Part shown: positions 44,407-53,990 of the stretch, piece by piece
How positions within the stretch are numbered: the first letter of the stretch is position 1
Layout of the letters: each line of letters starts with the position of its first letter
DNA from: Nostoc sp. CHAB 5834
Lineage (GTDB): Bacteria; Cyanobacteriota; Cyanobacteriia; Cyanobacteriales; Nostocaceae
Assembly (NCBI GenBank): GCA_020829485.1
Contig: JAIVFU010000001.1
Span: 162,108 to 226,107 of the forward strand
Reading direction: 5' to 3'
DNA length: 64,000 nucleotides
Made by a program: the position numbers and the translations under genes
Notes under the pieces: generated by a model
The model's database searches: none
What the model was told of the DNA's origin: nothing
Seen by the model: only the letters and a program-made list of their open reading frames with translations

Positions 44407-45330
44407 TTAACTGCGTGATAATTGTCTATAAACATCAAATAAACCGTATGAAATGTCTGAACTCTCTGGACACAAAACCTCATGTGACTCTGGGAGTTTG
44501 TACCAAGGAATAGTCGGGTAAAGATGGTGAAGATAGTGATACCCACTATTATGAGTTAAAAGATTAATTATCGAGTTAAGGTTTGATCTCGTACCGGATA
44601 CAGTATTAAAGTGTTCATGTACCTCAGACCAACATGAATAACAAGAATAACACCATAGTAGGGGGACAAACCAGTATAACAGTAAGATTTGGATATGTCC
44701 TGATAAAAAGAAGCTGAGAACGACAACGAACCAAAACAGAAATATCTTAAAGCTGCTCTTGAAAGGACGCCAGTCCAACTCTTTCATGTGAAGGTAGGCA
44801 TCTTCAAAGAAGAGATAAACGCCAAATCCCATTATAGGTTTAATAAATAAGACAAATAACAAGTTTTTGTTTGGTTTGTATAATCCCAACATTTCATAAT
44901 ATTCAGGTATGTAATCTTTCTCGCTCCCAAAATAATTATGATGAGGAAGGTGGTGTTTACGATAAGTAGCTACTGTTCTAAAGACAGGAAGAGCATAGAG
45001 GAACTCTAAATTTTCATTCCAGATTTTTCTCTTAAATAAATTATTGTGTGTTGCTTCATGTACTAATCCTTCTCCGATAGCAAATTGAAAAAGGCCGATC
45101 GCCCATACTGAAATTAAATAGACAAATATATTATTTATCCAAATGCTAAAAGCAGCAATCATAAAAATTGCAATCCAGTCTCTTAGCAAAGCTACGAAAG
45201 CTTTAATATCGTTTCGTTCAATAAAGTCAATTGGTTTACTTTGATACATCTGTGCGTTTTTTAACAAATCAAAACTACTAAACTGCTGAAGGCTAAGACG
45301 AGGGCGGTTAAGGAAGAGCATATAGAGCAT
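44407..45330 (-). CDS. Fatty acid desaturase family membrane protein
   Basis: The 307-residue membrane protein has three histidine boxes: HEATHNN at 91-97, HHLPHH at 126-131 and HYLHH near the C-terminus (GYHYLHHLYPTIPWYKLPE), as required for a di-iron centre. Hydrophobic segments lie between them. The family includes acyl-lipid desaturases and carotenoid ketolases or hydroxylases; which one cannot be said. Confidence 0.85.
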   Translation of the reverse strand: MLYMLFLNRPRLSLQQFSSFDLLKNAQMYQSKPIDFIERNDIKAFVALLRDWIAIFMIAAFSIWINNIFVYLISVWAIGLFQFAIGEGLVHEATHNNLFKRKIWNENLEFLYALPVFRTVATYRKHHLPHHNYFGSEKDYIPEYYEMLGLYKPNKNLLFVLFIKPIMGFGVYLFFEDAYLHMKELDWRPFKSSFKIFLFWFVVVLSFFLSGHIQILLLYWFVPLLWCYSCYSCWSEVHEHFNTVSGTRSNLNSIINLLTHNSGYHYLHHLYPTIPWYKLPESHEVLCPESSDISYGLFDVYRQLSRS

Positions 45331-45429
45331 ACTATTATATACTGCTAGATTGTGTTAAAGCCAACTAAACTGCTGTAAAAAGCAGGATACCATTCAAAAT
45401 TGTTACTGCTTTCAATTGACTAACCCCCC

Positions 45430-46431
45430 TCAACTTCCCGCACCAAAAACTTCTCCCACAGTTAGGCGGGTACCATTAACAAAATCCCATCCCGACTGGG
45501 GACGTTTACCAGCTAGCTGAACTTCTCGCAACAGCAATAAACCTTCCCCAGTCTGGACGATCGCACCAATTCCTTTGGCAATGCTGACTACAACTCCCGG
45601 TTTGTCTAATGTATTTGACAAATCAGGCAATTTATGGAGCAAATCTTGTAATTCTGGTGGGACGCGATCGCCTACAGAACCAAGGGGAGCAGAAGCGGTG
45701 ATTTTAAATAGGTTGTTACGAAAGGTAGCGGTGCAGTTAGGGTAAAAGCCTCTGATTTGATTGTGTAATTGGATAGCGCTTTTTGACCAATCCAAACCAT
45801 AATCTTGTTTTTGAATCAGAGGTGCATAAGTAGCTGCTAAATTATCTTGGGGAATTGGTTGAATTTCCTGGCGTTCCAACTTCAACAGAGTTTCTACCAA
45901 CAAATCTCCACCGATCGCAGCTAGTCTTTCAGCTAAATCTTGGGCAGTATCTAGTAATCCAATGGGTGTAGTGGCTATTTGTAGCATTGCCCCGGTATCC
46001 ATCCCCACATCCATTAACATTGTCGTGATCCCCGTTTCGCTCTCACCGTTGTACAAGCACCACTGAATCGGTGCTGCGCCCCGATATTTGGGTAAAATCG
46101 AGCCATGCACATTAATGCAGGCTAATTTTGGCATATTTAGGATTTTTGACGATAATATCTGTCCATAAGCGACAACAACAAACACATCTGCATCTAACTG
46201 TTTGAGTTTGGTTAAAGTTTCGGTGTCTTTTTTCACCCGTTCCGGTTGCCATACTGGTAAGTTGTGAGCAGTAGCGATCGCTTTTACGGGTGTTGGCGTA
46301 ACTTTATTTCCCCGCTCCCGGCGTTTATCTGGTTGGGTGACAACTGCCAACACTTCAAATTCTGGATGATTCAATAACTTTTCCAATGTGGGTACAGCAA
46401 ACTGAGGTGTACCAAAGAATACAATTTTCAT
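45430..46431 (-). CDS. fmt: Methionyl-tRNA formyltransferase
   Basis: The enzyme formylates initiator Met-tRNA. The N-terminal domain has [38 protein letters not shown] with the catalytic His, and [15 protein letters not shown]. The C-terminal OB domain ends [22 protein letters not shown]. Length of 333 residues is typical. No def gene is adjacent. Confidence 0.96.
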   Translation of the reverse strand: MKIVFFGTPQFAVPTLEKLLNHPEFEVLAVVTQPDKRRERGNKVTPTPVKAIATAHNLPVWQPERVKKDTETLTKLKQLDADVFVVVAYGQILSSKILNMPKLACINVHGSILPKYRGAAPIQWCLYNGESETGITTMLMDVGMDTGAMLQIATTPIGLLDTAQDLAERLAAIGGDLLVETLLKLERQEIQPIPQDNLAATYAPLIQKQDYGLDWSKSAIQLHNQIRGFYPNCTATFRNNLFKITASAPLGSVGDRVPPELQDLLHKLPDLSNTLDKPGVVVSIAKGIGAIVQTGEGLLLLREVQLAGKRPQSGWDFVNGTRLTVGEVFGAGS

Positions 46432-46736
46432 TAATAATTAGTTGTTAATCGTTAGTGATTAATTAATGGTAAATAATATCGGCTGTTTAGTGGTACAATA
46501 TTTTCGTATTGGTGAAAAAGGCTGCAAGATTCAAGTTAATAGTTAAGTTGACAAGTGTAATAGCTACTATCAACTGCATCTACCTTTAGTGAGCCTAATA
46601 GTTTAGTGGTGTCTCGTCACGAGCCGCTAGAGCATCTACCGAGTAAGTTTTGTTGTGTTCCCGATAATTTGCTCCAAATTCATTGGGTTTCTAAAATACT
46701 AAGCTGTTACGCAAATAATACATTTACCTGATGACG

Positions 46737-46784
46737 GTCAACAGTCAACAGTCAACAGTCAACAGTCAACAGTTAACAGTTAAC
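46737..46784. repeat. Heptamer STRR, five GTCAACA and two variant units
   Basis: Five tandem GTCAACA units are followed by GTTAACA and GTTAAC. A classic cyanobacterial STRR. Confidence 0.9.
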
Positions 46785-47000
46785 GACATCAAAATAGTTT
46801 AGACGCGCATCAGCTTATTGCGTCTTCTAACTATTTCTGTAGTTAAGATTGCAGTTTATAACTTTAGGTTGCTGACAGCAGTATTTTCTGAGTATGATGT
46901 ATTGTGTGTCTGCCTAAAGAGCTTTTCACATAACGCCTCACGTTTACCATTATGAGGGTTTGCCCTCTTATATTAGTGTGTAACCTGGCTTGTTTGTTGT

Positions 47001-47020
47001 GTACTAGCAATCGCTAGTAC
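47001..47020. repeat. Palindrome GTACTAGC - AATC - GCTAGTAC
   Basis: Perfect 8-bp arms with a 4-base loop, about 365 bp upstream of the 47385 ATG. It could be a protein-binding site or an RNA hairpin in the leader. Confidence 0.5.
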
Positions 47021-47384
47021 GATCCCCAATAGCAAATTTATCTCACTCTTCCTTGCCAGGGTTACTATACGCTGAATATCCCTTGACTAATACCTGTTTT
47101 TGGTGTGCTTAGGTATAGCAACAGCAACATTACATATTGTGTAGTAATTACTGTCTTTTCAGCATATTTACTATACTCGCATATTTCTGTAAAAAAACAT
47201 CAACTACCTGAGTAATAAAAAGTGTAGACAATGATACTTAATTATTTTTGTAAAACTCTGCAAACTTTGTAGAAAATATATCGTCAAAGTTTTTAGTTTC
47301 TTGTTATACATATAATTACCGCCTGCCCCTTGCTGCATAGGTATTGCTTCTCACATAGCAACCGCCCCTCTAGAGAGTCTACAA

Positions 47385-48710
47385 ATGCTTAAACCCCTTT
47401 TGCTGTCAGAATGGTTCCGCGCCCAACCATTTCTCAATTACGTTGTCGTTGCAATACTGCTCGCACCCTTACTAGGGGCATCGGCTCACTCGTTCCAGGT
47501 AAAATCCGAAGTATCTAAACTAACTTCGATGACTGGAGATTCTGACTCTACATCAAAGGAAATAGCTGTAGTTGGGGAACCTGAGATAGCCGAAATATCA
47601 AAAACTGAGCAAACCAACTTCTTAACAGAAGAATTTGACTCTGTGCAAACACAAAGTACTGCTGTCCAGGAACCGCAAGTATTACTAGCTGATAAAATTG
47701 AGTCTTTCGCTCAAATAGATAGTTCTGTGTCAAGCAGCGATTTAACTATTCCTGATTCTTTGGCAGCAGTTGAACTCGCACCATTAACTGATGTTCCTGT
47801 TAGTCAGCTTAATTTAATCCGAAAACTCAAAGCTGCTAATATCAAGTCTTTGAAAGGACAAGAAAATTATTTCCTCAAAGAAAAATCTTTTAATGAATCA
47901 TTGACAGCAACTCAAGTAGCGCCAACTCTTAGAGAATCACAACCAACCACAACAACGGAAATACCTGTTTCTGAACCCCGTGATGAGTCTCAAGCAGAAC
48001 AAATTGATCCCATAGGTAGTCCTCATCCTATTCCTTGGAAATGGATTACAGCAACTCAAGAAGCTATTGCTTCCAAGGGTGGTTCGGGAGTGCGTCACTA
48101 CCGCAGCATACCTGTGGTTTCTCCAGATGGAAAATATGCAGTTTACAGCCGGGTGCAACTAGAAGTAAAACCAGAAATGTACAACAGCCGTGTCACCAGC
48201 GTTCTGTTTGTCCAAGATATGCACACCAAGAAGTTGTGGGTGATGGCTTCAACTACTCCTGTTAGCGATCCTTTATTAAAGGTAAAGGCTGTAAAGGGGG
48301 AGTCGTCAGAAGAAACTGATCCGAGTGGTAAAATTGGGGTATTAGTTCCAGTTAGCTGGTCAGAAAAAAGCGATCGCTTCTTAGCACGTAAGTTTCAAGG
48401 TATATTTAATACGGGTGATTCTACAGATAGTGCAGTGATTTGGGATCGGCAAAAAAATCATGCTAATACAGTTGCTCCTGCTAATGCTAATGAGGAGGAA
48501 CATGACAAAATTGCAGTATTGTTAGGTTGGAGTAAAAGGCAACCGGATCATGTGTTGTTCCGTGCAGGTGAATTAGGTGATGAAAACTGGCCACTAATGC
48601 AAGTTGCTAATGATGGCAAGACTGTACCCACAACAGACGAAGATCAGCCGATTACTTTTGGTAAAAAGGTTACAGAAATTTGGGCAGGGCCACAAGTAGC
48701 CTACCGATAG
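47385..48710 (+). CDS. Membrane-anchored hypothetical protein
   Basis: The 441-residue protein starts with a hydrophobic segment (FLNYVVVAILLAPLLGASAHSF, about 17-38), then 180 residues of low-complexity T/S/E/Q sequence, then a conserved C-terminal domain from HPIPWKWITATQEAIA with VVSPDGKYAVYSRVQLEVKP and VLFVQDMHTKKLWVMAS, which resembles a beta-propeller blade. Probably a periplasmic protein of unknown function. It ends with a strong terminator. Confidence 0.75.
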   Translation: MLKPLLLSEWFRAQPFLNYVVVAILLAPLLGASAHSFQVKSEVSKLTSMTGDSDSTSKEIAVVGEPEIAEISKTEQTNFLTEEFDSVQTQSTAVQEPQVLLADKIESFAQIDSSVSSSDLTIPDSLAAVELAPLTDVPVSQLNLIRKLKAANIKSLKGQENYFLKEKSFNESLTATQVAPTLRESQPTTTTEIPVSEPRDESQAEQIDPIGSPHPIPWKWITATQEAIASKGGSGVRHYRSIPVVSPDGKYAVYSRVQLEVKPEMYNSRVTSVLFVQDMHTKKLWVMASTTPVSDPLLKVKAVKGESSEETDPSGKIGVLVPVSWSEKSDRFLARKFQGIFNTGDSTDSAVIWDRQKNHANTVAPANANEEEHDKIAVLLGWSKRQPDHVLFRAGELGDENWPLMQVANDGKTVPTTDEDQPITFGKKVTEIWAGPQVAYR

Positions 48711-48730
48711 GTTATTAAATATACTATATA

Positions 48731-48770
48731 CTCCCGTTGTCGTCACTGCTGACAACGGGAGATTTTTTTT
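48731..48770 (+). terminator. Rho-independent terminator
   Basis: Perfect 11-bp arms CTCCCGTTGTC and GACAACGGGAG with a 9-base loop, followed by A and eight T. It lies 20 bases past the stop of the 47385 gene. Confidence 0.93.
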
Positions 48771-48860
48771 GGCGTTGCATAAAATTTAGTCAGAATTGCT
48801 TGACCAGGTTTTTTGAAAATTTTACTTTATCAATTTCTGTTATGTTACGATAAAAGCATC

Positions 48861-48887
48861 AACCTGTACAGACTTTGTGTACAGGTT
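48861..48887. promoter_or_regulatory. Candidate YefM operator (two TGTACA cores)
   Basis: AACCTGTACA and its inverse TGTACAGGTT surround 7 bases; the TGTACA hexamers at 48865-48870 and 48878-48883 are 13 bp apart centre to centre. E. coli YefM recognises palindromes with this same hexamer core. The site is 54 bp before the antitoxin ATG, as expected for autorepression. Confidence 0.65.
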
Positions 48888-48941
48888 AATGGAGAATGTA
48901 CTTAATTCAATTTACAAGTAAAAACGGAACTTTTGATACTT

Positions 48942-49301
48942 ATGGTTTCTGCTAGTTATACTTACACACAAGCACGAGAAAAGCTGTCTGAACTGTGCCA
49001 GAAAGTTACTTCAGAACGCGATTTTGTAATCATTACACGTCGTAATGCTGAAAATGTAGCTTTAATAGCTGTTGATGAACTTTCTAGTATCCTAGAAACT
49101 GCTCATCTTTTACGTTCTCCCCGTAACGCTGAACGTTTGCTAACAGCTTTAAATCGAGCTAAATCAGGAGTTGTGAAATCTCAAAGCTTGGATGAGCTTA
49201 GTAAGGAGTTAGGATTTGACCAAAAAGAAGAACCTCAAAAACCAATCAAAACAAGAAATTCCAGCAACTCCAAAGCAAAGAAAAACAGTATTTCAACCTG
49301 A
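48942..49301 (+). CDS. yefM: Type II antitoxin, Phd/YefM family
   Basis: The N-terminal domain (SASYTYTQAREKLSELCQKVTSERDFVIITRRNAENVALIAVDELSSILETAHLL) is the Phd/YefM DNA-binding fold. The C-terminal 50 residues are basic and disordered-looking, the part that wraps the toxin. The ATG at 48942 is preferred to a TTG three codons upstream. The 119 residues are longer than E. coli YefM (83). The gene overlaps the toxin by 86 bp. Confidence 0.9.
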   Translation: MVSASYTYTQAREKLSELCQKVTSERDFVIITRRNAENVALIAVDELSSILETAHLLRSPRNAERLLTALNRAKSGVVKSQSLDELSKELGFDQKEEPQKPIKTRNSSNSKAKKNSIST

Positions 49302-49533
49302 ATTTTTAGAAGACTTAAAATTTTGGGTGGAAAATGATCAACAAGTTACCCTTAAAGTTTTGGATCTTGTCAAAGAGACTTGCCGAGATCCTTTTAAGGG
49401 AAAAGGTAAGCCGGAACCTTTAAAATATTTAGATCCTAATACTTGGTCTCGCCGTTTAACACAAGAACATAGAATTGTATATCTTGTAAAAGATAATGAA
49501 ATAAATTTTTTACAAGCTCGTTATCATTATTAA
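49216..49533 (+). CDS. yoeB: Type II toxin, Txe/YoeB family mRNA interferase
   Basis: The core from KTVFQPEFLEDLKFWVEND carries the YoeB catalytic pattern: E67 in KGKPEPLKY, R86 in QEHRIVY and H104 in the final ARYHY, with WSRRL in between. YoeB cleaves mRNA at the ribosomal A site. The start is uncertain: a TTG at 49216 gives a 20-residue basic extension, and no ATG precedes the conserved core, so the true start may be a non-ATG codon within the antitoxin gene. Confidence 0.88.
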   Translation: MTKKKNLKNQSKQEIPATPKQRKTVFQPEFLEDLKFWVENDQQVTLKVLDLVKETCRDPFKGKGKPEPLKYLDPNTWSRRLTQEHRIVYLVKDNEINFLQARYHY

Positions 49534-49814
49534 CTATTAATTATCCCAAAATATTAAGTAGCATTATTTAGTTTTGCGTAGCTTGCCGCCGTAGGTATCG
49601 CCTAACACTTCCAACACTCCAAAAATATCTACCTGCTCACAAGCTCCTCTCAAAATCCTAGCGACTGAGTTAGTAAGTGAGTATGCAAAAATATTTATGT
49701 CATTGCAAAGGAAACTAGACTAGTGTTCCCTTACTTGATTATTTTCTAACACTTAACTCAAAAGCGTTCGCCTGTTGTCCTATTCCTATCCTTTAAGATT
49801 AAAACTATAAATAC

Positions 49815-50105
49815 TTATTTATCACCCCTTTCCCATTCAGGTATGGCTCCTTTGACTCGACGGATGGGCAAATTAGCAATTAAAGCTGTCGTTCGTTGGT
49901 TGCTTTCTAAGGAGAACTCCAAGCCCTCCGTGTCAACTTCGACATAGCGACAGACTACATCTAAGATTTCTTTCCGCATTTTTTCCAACGTTTGAGGGTC
50001 TATATCAGCGCGATCGTGAGCAATCACCAATTGCAGGCGACGTTTAACTTGAGTTCGACTGCTATCAGTACCGCGAGAAAAAAGTCGTTCTAGAAGTTCA
50101 ATCAT
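49815..50105 (-). CDS. minE: Cell division topological specificity factor MinE
   Basis: The 96-residue protein follows MinE: an N-terminal membrane helix ([11 protein letters not shown]), the anti-MinCD region [38 protein letters not shown], and a C-terminal dimerisation part. It is the last gene of minC-minD-minE, 36 bp after minD. Confidence 0.95.
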   Translation of the reverse strand: MIELLERLFSRGTDSSRTQVKRRLQLVIAHDRADIDPQTLEKMRKEILDVVCRYVEVDTEGLEFSLESNQRTTALIANLPIRRVKGAIPEWERGDK

Positions 50106-50141
50106 TACGAATAGGTCTGGCGCGGAGACTGGAAAAGTAAG

Positions 50142-50948
50142 TTAAACAATCTTTGTCCTGAATAACCTTCGTATCCGGGCGAAGATGCTGTCTTGGGACG
50201 AGTCGATCTCCAGAAATTCGACACTTTCCCCTTCTAATCTACGAGCAATGTTCTCAAAAGCTGTGGCAGCTAAAGAGGGATTTTCCGCTAACACTAAGGG
50301 TTCGCCGCGATTGGTAGATACAATAACACGCTCGTCGTCAGGGATTACCCCGATCAGGGGAATGGCGAGAAGTTCCTGAACATCTTGCACTGACATCATA
50401 TCATTTGCCTGCACCATTGCGGGTCTGATACGGTTAATTATTAAATGAACACGCTTGATACCTTGTGCTTCAAGTAACCCCACTACCCGGTCAGCGTCAC
50501 GAACTGAGGAAATTTCTGGTGTGCTGATAACTAGCGCTTCTTTTGCCGGGCCGATCGCATTTTTAAATCCATTCTCAATACCGGCAGGGCTATCGATGAT
50601 TACGTACTGATATTTTTGCGCCAGTGCATTCACCAATAACTTCATCTGTTCCGGCGTGACTGCATCTTTAGAGCGATTTTGGGCTGCTGGCAAAAGTACG
50701 AGATTGGGTTGGCGCTTATCTTTCACCAAGGCTTGTTCTAAGCGGCACTCTCTGGCTAAGACTTCCACCGCAGTATAGACGATGCGGTTTTCCAGCCCTA
50801 GCAGCAAATCCAAATTTCTCAGACCAAAATCCGCATCAACCAAGGCAACTTGACGACCCATTTTGGCTAAAGCCATGCCCAGATTTGCTGAAACTGTGGT
50901 TTTACCCACTCCTCCTTTGCCGGAGGTAATCACAATAATGCGAGTCAT
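50142..50948 (-). CDS. minD: Septum site-determining ATPase MinD
   Basis: The deviant Walker A GKGGVGKTTVSANLG is at 10-24; further motifs are VALVDADFGLRNLD and YVIIDSPAGIENG. A C-terminal amphipathic membrane-targeting helix is seen in FARIRRLFRTKIV. 268 residues, full length. It recruits MinC to the membrane to block polar division. Confidence 0.97.
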   Translation of the reverse strand: MTRIIVITSGKGGVGKTTVSANLGMALAKMGRQVALVDADFGLRNLDLLLGLENRIVYTAVEVLARECRLEQALVKDKRQPNLVLLPAAQNRSKDAVTPEQMKLLVNALAQKYQYVIIDSPAGIENGFKNAIGPAKEALVISTPEISSVRDADRVVGLLEAQGIKRVHLIINRIRPAMVQANDMMSVQDVQELLAIPLIGVIPDDERVIVSTNRGEPLVLAENPSLAATAFENIARRLEGESVEFLEIDSSQDSIFARIRRLFRTKIV

Positions 50949-51115
50949 GATAGAAATGCGGTCAATAAGGGTTCAGAAAATATAAAACAGTAAATTGCAG
51001 TATAAAGTATGAAGTATGGTATCAAGTATGAAGAAATATCTGTTCTCCCTAATAAGGGCGAGGCATGAATATTTATGTTATTTCATCCTTTATACTTCAT
51101 CCTTTAAGTAAATAT

Positions 51116-52156
51116 TTATGGCTCTTGATTGCTCTTGGTAAATTGGTTTCTGGAAAAATCAGTAGCCCTAGCGATGCGAATTCCTTGGGGCGTAATATGT
51201 GCCACCTCTGGAGAAAACTGCATTGGCGGTTTTTCTGGTGCCCTAGCTACAGAATCTGCGATCCGTAGTTGGGTTGGTTCCATTTGCAAGGCCATAATCA
51301 GACACTCACGATTGCCTCCAGCACCAGCATGAGCGATTCCACGTAGGCGACCCCAGATGATAATATCTCCATCTGCAATTACAATACCACCTGGATTTAC
51401 ATCTCCCAAGATAATTACTGTACCAGGATGACGAATTTCTACTCCAGAACGGACTGTTATTTCTAAATAAAGGGCATCTTCTTGGGGTATGGCTGTAGCT
51501 TTTGGCTCGGAATTCAGGGAAGTTACGGGCTGTAGTTGTTCTACAGAATACCCAGATGTGACGGCAGCGATCGCAGTTTGCCGACGACTAGTCGATACTG
51601 AGATTAGCCGCAGTTGGACTTCACTCAAAGCGTCGGCGAGTTCTTGGAGTTGTCTAGCATCTACAAGGCGATCTTGTGCCATTAGATGCACAGGAGTATT
51701 AGAAATACGGAAGCGATCGCCTGCATTCAAACGCTGTCTTATTTGTTGCCAAATATCAGACCAACTCAGTTCTGAGGCAGATCCTTGAGATTCTGGAGGC
51801 AGAATTAATAACAGCCGTCCCTCCTTACTTTTTAACTGGACTTGACTATTGTCATTTACGCGATACCCTGATATTGCTGACTCATTAGGATTTAAATCAG
51901 TAAGAATAAAATCTGATGCCGGATCAGTATTTGACTCTACATCTGGGTTAGCAGGATTTGACTCTACATCTTCAAGGACAGTATTTGATTTTAGATAAAG
52001 GAGGACGGATTTTAACTCTGCATCAGGGGGGATAGGATCTGACTCTACATCAGAAAAAGTAGGATTTTCCTCTACCTCCGAAAGGATAGAGTTTGATTCT
52101 GCATTAGGAAGTGCAGAATTTGACTTTAGATCGGGAACCGCAGAATCAGAAGTCAT
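51116..52156 (-). CDS. minC: Septum site-determining protein MinC with acidic N-terminal repeats
   Basis: The C-terminal 110 residues form the MinC beta-helix (VRSGVEIRHPGTVIILGDVNPGGIVIADGDIIIWGRLRGIAHAG), and the middle part is the N-terminal FtsZ-inhibiting domain (QLKSKEGRLLLILPP). Before this are about 95 residues of acidic repeats (SDVESDPIPPDAE, EDVESNPANPDVES), so the protein is 346 residues instead of the usual 230-270. The start at 52156 is the first ATG; whether the repeat region is translated from there is not proven. Confidence 0.92.
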   Translation of the reverse strand: MTSDSAVPDLKSNSALPNAESNSILSEVEENPTFSDVESDPIPPDAELKSVLLYLKSNTVLEDVESNPANPDVESNTDPASDFILTDLNPNESAISGYRVNDNSQVQLKSKEGRLLLILPPESQGSASELSWSDIWQQIRQRLNAGDRFRISNTPVHLMAQDRLVDARQLQELADALSEVQLRLISVSTSRRQTAIAAVTSGYSVEQLQPVTSLNSEPKATAIPQEDALYLEITVRSGVEIRHPGTVIILGDVNPGGIVIADGDIIIWGRLRGIAHAGAGGNRECLIMALQMEPTQLRIADSVARAPEKPPMQFSPEVAHITPQGIRIARATDFSRNQFTKSNQEP

Positions 52157-52368
52157 GAAGTACTAGCCAAAAGACAAAGGATACACAGATTTTGGATTTT
52201 AAATTTAGGATTTTGAATTTGTATTACCTATAAGGGGTAAAAGCGCGTAGCAAGACGTTAGTCTGGCATGAATAGGACTTACGCAAAAACTCTCTCAAAC
52301 TCTTATTACTTTGTGACAGCAGTCGCTCATGGGGGAAACCCCCAAGACCGCGCTGCCTCTCCTTTGCG

Positions 52369-52392
52369 TCCTTTGCGGTTCGTTTTTTCATA
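52369..52392. repeat. Dispersed spacer repeat CTTTGCGTCCTTTGCGG
   Basis: This uninterrupted copy (CTTTGCGTCCTTTGCGGTTC followed by G and T run) corresponds to 5812-5859, where the same sequence carries a 22-base insertion, and to a diverged copy near 56480-56512. Confidence 0.75.
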
Positions 52393-52446
52393 ATTTTGCG
52401 TAAGTCCTGATGAACCAAAAGATTATTTAATCTCAAATCTTAAATT

Positions 52447-53793
52447 TCAAATTGGCAGGGTCAACCTCTGATAAACTGTCCCCAAGGCATCAGCATCGCC
52501 AACATTACCGGGAAACAGCACCACAGGTAAATCAGGAAACTGGGGATGATCGGAAGGCGTTAACACCATTGAACAACCAGCTAAAACTTGACCGAGTAAA
52601 CGGGCTGAAGTTAAAGCTAGTCCAGTACTCAAGACATCATTAGAGGTAATCCCACCCTTGCTGATTAAGAATCCTATATCAGATGGTAAACCGCGGACAA
52701 TATCCATCAATAAACCTGAAACTTTTTCTCCAAACTCCAATCGTGTCTTGACATCTTTAAAATTCAGTTCCTGACGGCTAGTATAAACCACTGGTGTTTT
52801 GCCAGCTTCGTGTGCCACCCGTGTACTTTCTTGAATTTCAGTTAGTAATGCCGCAGAGTGATTTGCCCCATCATCAAGTAATCGCGCTACATTCACTTCG
52901 ATTCCCACCGTTCCCTCTACTTGCAATAGCGCCTCTAATTGTTGAGTAGTCTTTTTCACATGGGAACCAACAATCACTGCACCTGGTTTGCCTTGTAGCA
53001 CGTACTGCGCCATGTTTTCGGCGGCAACAGGTTGGGGTGGTAAAGCGGCTAAAGCTGTTAAAATACTTGCTGCACTGCGAAATAAAAAGCGTTTCCCTTG
53101 ACTTGCGGCGGCTAATATGTCTACTGCAAAGCGGTTGAGATCATCTTGAGTTTCACCATCTACGACAGCGCACTTATTACCACTCAGTTGTAACAAGCGT
53201 TCTAAACTACCAGCGCGAATATCAGCTAGGAGAAACCTTTCTACAGCTTCGGCACTAATTTGTCCTTGAGTCTTTTCTTCGACATACTTGGGTAAATAAC
53301 TGTGATGGTAGCTGAAGACTGAATCACGGGCAAATTCAGTTTCATGGACTGGGGTGGGTACACCGCCAATAATCAAGTAATGAACGCTGTCGCGGGTGAT
53401 GCGTCCACCCTCTCTTCGAGAGGCTTCGCCAACAAAAAAAGCTGGTACGAGAAAATGAGCATCAAAAGGGCCAAGTTCTTGGGCGATCGCATCAGTTTCA
53501 ATGGGATAATGTCCTCGCAAAGTAGAATCAGAACGGCTGACAATCAAAAAATCGTCAATTGCTTCCGCATTCAAAGCGATTTTCAGGTTCTGGCAAACTT
53601 CTGTGGTGACAGATGCAGCTGACTCTGGCGTTAGCGATCTAGTATTAGTCAGCACAAAGAAAATCGGCGAATCATCCTGCAACCCAGTGCGTAAAGTGTC
53701 CACATCCCAGTGCATTAGCAGCAAGCAGCTATGGACTGTTTGAGAACCCGTAGGGTCATCATCAAGGACAATTATTTTTGGTTTGTTGCTCAT
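52447..53793 (-). CDS. Four-carbon acid sugar kinase family protein (DUF1537)
   Basis: The 448-residue protein has the DUF1537 two-domain form: KIIVLDDDPTGSQTVHSC at the N-terminus, SRSDSTLRGHYPIETDAI, and the nucleotide-binding C-terminus (FLISKGGITSNDVLSTGL, LPVVLFPGNVGD). The family phosphorylates four-carbon acid sugars such as threonate, but substrates vary. At residues 122-130 the motif PAFF-EGGR is interrupted by VGEASRR, encoded by a short palindromic repeat (53405-53430). Confidence 0.88.
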   Translation of the reverse strand: MSNKPKIIVLDDDPTGSQTVHSCLLLMHWDVDTLRTGLQDDSPIFFVLTNTRSLTPESAASVTTEVCQNLKIALNAEAIDDFLIVSRSDSTLRGHYPIETDAIAQELGPFDAHFLVPAFFVGEASRREGGRITRDSVHYLIIGGVPTPVHETEFARDSVFSYHHSYLPKYVEEKTQGQISAEAVERFLLADIRAGSLERLLQLSGNKCAVVDGETQDDLNRFAVDILAAASQGKRFLFRSAASILTALAALPPQPVAAENMAQYVLQGKPGAVIVGSHVKKTTQQLEALLQVEGTVGIEVNVARLLDDGANHSAALLTEIQESTRVAHEAGKTPVVYTSRQELNFKDVKTRLEFGEKVSGLLMDIVRGLPSDIGFLISKGGITSNDVLSTGLALTSARLLGQVLAGCSMVLTPSDHPQFPDLPVVLFPGNVGDADALGTVYQRLTLPI

Positions 53794-53920
53794 TTAAGTC
53801 AATGGGGCGATCGTTTTTTAGGGAAGTTCGGATTTGGAAAGTATTTTGCTAAACATCAAAGCAATCGAAACCTAACCCCCTACCCCCTTCCCTGCAAGGG
53901 AAAGGGGGAAGATTCAAAGC

Positions 53921-53941
53921 CTCTCTCCTCCTAGGAGAGAG
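53921..53941. repeat. CTCTCTCC/GGAGAGAG hairpin repeat, copy 2
   Basis: Perfect 8-bp arms around TCCTA, inside a longer element (about 53871-53955) with AACCCCCTACCCCC. Same family as 41086 and 58378. Confidence 0.75.
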
Positions 53942-53990
53942 GTTTGGAGAGAGGTTTCTGAGTATATTTTGTGACTTATTAAACATCCAC

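Larger units (their letters stand above)
46432..47384. other. 953-bp spacer, long leader of the downstream gene
   Basis: The region holds a heptamer array (46737-46784), the palindrome at 47001-47020 and AT-rich sequence. I found no credible gene on either strand. Both fmt and the 47385 gene start at its edges, so at least two promoters are expected. Confidence 0.55.

Noticed and set aside
47001..47020. NtcA site at GTACTAGC...GCTAGTAC
   Set aside because: NtcA needs GTA-N8-TAC; the spacing here is N14.
48035..48265. Frames overlapping the 47385 gene in other phases
   Set aside because: The overlapped gene has coherent domains and a terminator; the others are shadows.
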